The notes under the pieces were generated by a model that was not told the DNA's origin, ran no database searches, and was given only the letters and a program-made list of their open reading frames with translations. A stretch of DNA of 64,000 nucleotides. It comes from Sipunculus nudus (lineage: Eukaryota > Annelida > Sipuncula > Golfingiida > Sipunculidae). Shown one piece after another: positions 59,801 to 64,000 of this stretch; the first letter of the stretch is position 1; every line of letters begins with the position of its first letter. The position numbers and the translations under genes are program-made. The stretch is from the NCBI GenBank assembly GCA_026874595.1, contig CM049316.1, positions 67,354,676-67,418,675 on the forward strand. The letters run 5' to 3'.

Positions 59801-61010
59801 GACTCCTTTCGGGTCAAGCAAACGTATTCCAAATCTCATTATATTATCATATAACATAATTGCCTTTGAAAAATATTAATATAATGAATAATGTGAATAT
59901 ATTATATATATTCCTGGAGGAAAAACATTTTTTTATCTATTTCCTCTAAAAACATTAGGTTGTGTGATTTGTTAACCTTAATCTTAAACTTGAGAAATGA
60001 TAAGTAATATAACCCAAAACCTCACAACAGGTCTGTCTTCAAAATCTGGTTCAACATCGTCGGTCTAGAATCAGCATTGTATATTATTTTTCATTTTAAT
60101 CATATATAATAGTAAGTACGCGAAAATGGATACATACACATCTGGTCTGGTTTTGTGATCGTTTTCTTTTTGAGATTAACTCTTGTCCAGGGCACAGAAC
60201 GATTTGAGCTACCTAAATGGCTGTACATAGTCCCTGGACACGGCGTAACACAGACATTAATCAGATTTCGCTGCTGGAGAGTCAGCAAAATAAGATGCAG
60301 ACAACTGATGATGACTGGCAGAAATGTGTGTTCTTCACACACTTCATAAATTCTCAAATAGCGCAAAATATTTCTCCTTTGCAATTGATAGACTCAGCCT
60401 ATTAATTATATTACCCAATCGTCTTCTTTATGCGGGACGTGAACATTTCTATATTCCCAAGCACGATATTCTGTTGGAAACGATTCTTCGTGGAAATGGT
60501 TCTTTATTGGTGCGTATTCCGATATATTACGTCTATTAATTAGAGATAACACGTTAAAGACAACAAGATAATAGTTTCTATAAAATAAGCCAGAAATCAT
60601 ATAACTGCCACTGAAATGATAGATGAGAAGCTGCTTTTATAAGTATATTTTATTCAATTTCTCATTCTGCCAAATTAATATCTCAGACACCGTAAAATAT
60701 TAACATTTCATTTCTTCTCTTGATAACGGCTTAAATTCTAATTTACTTTTGATTTAATTTTAACATGTACATTCATCGACCACTCCATATGCGAATTAAA
60801 TCTATTCTGATTAAATCCAGAATGATGTTACTCATTTTTAAAAAAATGTAGAAATGTGGACAAGATGTTAAAAGTAGGTCCCTTTCATGGAATGACCCAT
60901 GGATTTCCTAAAAATCAAAGGGTTCATGAAATCGTGACCAACAGTCAACTGCCTCAATATATCTTCAGCGCTCATATCCATTGAAGTATGTCCATCCGCG
61001 TTCTAGCTCG
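59801..61010. other. No gene recognised
   Basis: Two overlapping frames at 60100-60405 have no recognisable domain. Confidence 0.4.
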
Positions 61011-61285
61011 AGGGGACTGCATTGCTATTCAGGTCAATCCTTCCGCCAGAGGTCGCTTTTACTCAACGCGAACCTCTTTCAGTTGGGAACAGTGCGGGCT
61101 ATTTATCTCAAATAAATTTAAAAAAAAATAATATAAATAAACCTATTCACGTTTCACATGGGCATGCTTACAAAATATTACTTATACCAGTCTTACCAAA
61201 AAATACACCTATGTTTATGTAATTTGCCTTGAAACAATTATTATTTAACATATTTGAACGGACTACATTACCCTCTCTCTGCATT
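61011..61285 (+). repeat. Dispersed repeat family E, copy 1
   Basis: atgtttatgtaatttgcc followed by ttgaaacaat, then tgaacggactacattacc, recurs at 63862-64000 in the same orientation. The upstream part (ccttccgccagag) is also related to ccttctgccagat at 63730. Confidence 0.7.
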
Positions 61286-61496
61286 TATACCTACACCTCT
61301 GTTGTATTCAGAAGTCCCGGTGCATTGTGGGTTTTAGATTTCAATGCCCACAAAACCCTAACAAGCAGAGTCCTACCCTTGTGAGTCCGATTCTACAAAG
61401 TGTGCTTCGGGCCAAACAAGAAAGGTTAATGCAAACGTTCAATGTTACGGCCGCAAGTGCTCAGAAACTGAACAAATCAAATTAATGGAGGAAACA

Positions 61497-61700
61497 GACT
61501 TATATATCCGTGCTAGATTTGTATTCCATACAAGAAAGTCGCAAAAGATGTATATTTCCCGGCTTCCGGTGGCCGAGTCCTCGCGATATCTTTGTTTGCT
61601 CTCGGGAGATCAGGCGCCGCCGCCATTTATCTTACAGACAGGAATCTCTGTTGGTCTTTGTGAGCTGGGATGCAAGTTTATTGACAATGTTTTCAAGAAT
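61497..61700 (+). repeat. Dispersed repeat family D, copy 2
   Basis: gtcgcaaaagatgtatattt, ctcgcgatatct, agatcaggcgccgccgccat, atcttacagacaggaatctc. It is inverted relative to the copy at 58.8 kb, 2.7 kb away. Confidence 0.65.
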
Positions 61701-61739
61701 GCAGTGATAGGGAGTATCACTATGAGGCCCAAGACAAAA

Positions 61740-61742
<3 letters not shown>

Positions 61743-61774
<32 letters not shown>
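61743..61774. repeat. CT microsatellite
   Basis: (CT)16 just outside the palindrome-array element. Confidence 0.95.
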
Positions 61775-61775
<1 letters not shown>

Positions 61776-62269
61776 AGAGGAATCTTTTTTTCAAGCGCTA
61801 CAAAAAGGTTTCTACGGAACCCGGGAGACGACATGGTGAAAAATATTTATTAATTCGTGCGCACGAATTACTAATTCGTGGCCACGAATTACTAATCCGT
61901 GCGCACGAATTACTAGGTGTGAAAAAAATATATTTCCAAGGGGAAAAATATTTATTAATTCGTGCGCACGAATTACTAATTCGTGGCCACGAATTACTAA
62001 TCCGTGCGCACGGATTAGTGACCAATGAGAACAGCTCTCTTATGTTGCTGGCTCAATGCTTATTGGCTACTAATCCGTGCGCACCAATTACTAGCCAATG
62101 AGAAGCAAGCACACATCGACTCAGTCTAGGCACAAGCTGGCAGTTTCAGCGGGCACACACGGTTGTCAAAATAGAGCCAAGCGCCTTACGACAGTTCCGT
62201 AACTTTCTACCTTGGAAAATTCGGAACTCTGTATTTTGAAAATAGAAAGGACTTTAAGCTTTACTTAAA

Positions 62270-63240
62270 GAAAATAAATATAAAACTCACAAACCCAGTT
62301 GCCGTGCATGGTGGAAAATTTCTAAGGCTTTCTCTGGTAAAAAAAACAACAACCTACCTTATCATTGTTGGGGCATTATGGGAACATTATCATAGACAAA
62401 GCCGATCAGGCAGAAATTTTTAACAGTTATTTTGCTTCACAAAGTAACAACAGTTACAGTTCTCAACCGCCATTTGACGATGATGCTAAATTGCAAATTA
62501 CTCGTAAACTAGGTGAAATAAACATCACAGAAACTGAGGTATGTCATGTCATATTTGGGATTCGCTTTCCTGACAGAAACACTTAACATGATATGTTTGA
62601 AAGCCAATAAGCGTTTGGAAATTTTGAAAAAAAATATAAATTCCATTTCTCTATGAAAATTTTAGATCGTATGTACAAATCATTAATACGTTTAGTACTG
62701 GAGTGTGGTGTTTTAATATTTAACAATTGTTCTGTCAGACAGTCATACCAACTAGAGAGTATACAACGGAAAGCATGTTTAAGATGTACTGGAGCGCTCT
62801 CGACTTCCAGCACTGGAGCTGTGGTAAAAGAGCTATAATGGTCAAGTATAAAAATAAGAAGAGAGCTGGCTATACAATCCACATTTTATGAAATGATTAA
62901 CGGACTAGCTCCAGATTATCTGCTAATACATTAACTCAAACTCTGTCTCATGCTCAGCTCTATACAGTCCGCACAAATCGCATTTGCTAAAGATACCGAG
63001 GTTCAAACGGAAAGACTGTCGCTTTTCTTTCCTTTCAATTTTCTTTTCCTTCCTTTCAATAGCATGCAAACTTTATAACAGTTTCCTATAAATCAGTCTA
63101 CTTCAATAGATTCCTTTTAGGAAAATGTTCGTGACTTTTTAAACCCTGCCTCTCGAGAAATATACGGTTATTATTGCGACAATCATCGTCAACATAAAAT
63201 TATCCACACTATGTTACGACTAGTTGCCAGTTACATAAAT
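62270..63240 (+). pseudogene. Internally deleted LINE (non-LTR) retrotransposon fragment
   Basis: The first part (62290-62586) resembles the linker before LINE RT: RAWWKISKAFSGK, then DKADQAEIFNSYFASQS and EVCHVIFGI, across a frameshift. The next part (62596 onward) is the RT C-terminal end: KANKRLEILKKN, YKSLIRLVLECGV, LESIQRKACLRCTGA and YEMINGLAPDYL, typical of animal CR1/Jockey-like LINEs. The whole catalytic RT core (F/YADD) is missing between them, an in-frame deletion at about 62583-62596. Further stops follow. Endonuclease is absent. It could not transpose. Confidence 0.75.
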
Positions 63241-63398
63241 CAATAACTTTTTTTAATTGGAAAGACTGATGGTTTTAATCTAACTGATATGCTTGATATG
63301 GACTGAGACGTTTATATTTGTTGTATTACGCCTACCAGTAATAATATATGTATACGTTTCAGTGTATGTGGAATGTCAATCTATATTAACGTATATTA

Positions 63399-63407
<9 letters not shown>

Positions 63408-63449
<42 letters not shown>
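63408..63449. repeat. AT microsatellite
   Basis: (AT)n inside the palindrome-array element, right of the LINE fragment. Confidence 0.95.
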
Positions 63450-63451
<2 letters not shown>

Positions 63452-63727
63452 TATCGTGTGTGAATATATGTGCACTTTTCCAATCTGATCATTTATATAT
63501 ACATATATACATTTCACTTTCTTTTAATTAATATGCAGGAGAGCAGTTGCAGTAGCCTTATCGGCTACTTTGTTATCCTATTGAAATAAATATTTTTTCT
63601 CATCTTGGAAATATATTTTTCACACCTAGTAATTCGTGCGCACGGATTAGTAATTCGTGCGCACGGATTAATAAATATTTTTCACCATGTCGTATCCCGG
63701 GCTCCGTAGGTTTCCAGGCCTCCTCCC

Positions 63728-64000
63728 ACCCTTCTGCCAGATGCCGTTATTGCTCAAAATGAAAACCGTATGTTTAGGCACTGTGGAATGGCCGGGACAA
63801 TTTGACTCAGCTGTATAACTTTAATAATCAAAAATTGTTATATTTCGAGGAAACACCTTATGTTTTACATTTCACATGCGTATTCTTACAAAATGTTACG
63901 TTTTCCGTAAAATCCTTATCACAAGAAGGCCCATGTTTATGTAATTTGCCTTGAAACAATCCTTATTCAACACGCTTGAATGGACTGCATTGTCCTTTTC
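63728..64000 (+). repeat. Dispersed repeat family E, copy 2 (runs off the window)
   Basis: From catgtttatgtaatttgcc to tgaatggactgcattgtcc it matches copy 1 at 61.2 kb. Together the two copies flank the palindrome-array element as direct repeats about 2.7 kb apart. Confidence 0.7.

Larger units (their letters stand above)
61811..63712. mobile_element. 1.9-kb element with palindrome-array inverted ends
   Basis: The left end (tctacggaacccgggagacg, then acatggtgaaaaatattta) and the right end, reverse-complemented (cctacggagcccgggatacg, acatggtgaaaaatattta), are inverted repeats of at least 100 bp. Both continue into 21-base units built on the palindrome TAATTCGTGCGCACGAATTA or its GTGGCCAC variant: about seven units on the left (61850-62095, with the terminal block itself repeated at 61940) and two on the right (63628-63672). 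The interior holds a broken LINE (62270-63240) and an AT microsatellite. No transposase is visible, and no target duplication is clear. It may be a non-autonomous inverted-repeat element carrying, or invaded by, LINE sequence. Confidence 0.7.

Noticed and set aside
61797-62025. 75-codon minus-strand frame with repeated SCARISNSWPRISN
   Set aside because: It is the translation of the palindrome array, not a repeat protein.
1-64000. CRISPR array, operon, prophage or toxin-antitoxin system
   Set aside because: No regular repeat-spacer pattern, bacterial-type gene packing or ribosome-binding sites; splice sites and SINEs show eukaryotic nuclear DNA.

Overview
This is a gene-poor, AT-rich stretch of animal nuclear DNA. 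Many simple-sequence runs, several families of short dispersed repeats, tRNA-derived SINEs, a Ty3/gypsy element whose Gag resembles that of Gmr1-like elements, and GT-AG splice signals all fit a lophotrochozoan invertebrate. A mollusc, perhaps a bivalve, is my best guess; this is inference, because no species-diagnostic gene is present. No bacterial features (operons, CRISPR, insertion sequences) are visible.

Host genes. The only confident protein gene is the first coding exon of an RGK-type Ras-like GTPase (8026-8812, minus strand). It has a long basic/serine-rich N-terminus, a P-loop and a consensus splice donor. The rest of the gene is not recognised downstream and probably lies outside the window. 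A second minus-strand gene is proposed from two exons with consensus splice sites and matching phase: a five-codon ATG exon at 44284-44298 and a 32-codon exon at 43241-43336. Weaker exon candidates on the same strand are at 28360-28410, 23701-23802 and 18970-19069. Two TATA-containing promoter-like clusters with CRE motifs lie at about 10.92 and 17.53 kb.

Mobile and repeated DNA by region. 0-6 kb: a 681-bp tandem duplication, a GGAC tract with a hairpin, a 178-bp tandem repeat, and a solo LTR (5220-6041). 10-25 kb: SINEs, dispersed repeats and long homopolymer tracts. 29.8-30.57 kb: an inverted, tRNA-bearing element bounded by a 13-bp direct repeat. 31.3-31.8 kb: a degenerate minisatellite. 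33.6-39.3 kb: two copies of a TCGCGA-rich MITE flank a decayed Gmr1-like element (33997-38295) in which integrase precedes reverse transcriptase. 44.5-45.1 kb: microsatellites around a tRNA-like fragment and a GGTTCC hairpin repeat. 49-55 kb: two more MITE copies, a hairpin MITE and SINE copies. 58.8-64 kb: paired dispersed repeats and a 1.9-kb structure whose inverted ends are arrays of GTGCGCAC palindromes, with a broken LINE inside.

Most of the window is therefore intergenic or intronic DNA filled with decayed transposons. The items most worth follow-up are the inverted tRNA element, the IN-before-RT gypsy element and the palindrome-array element near the right end.
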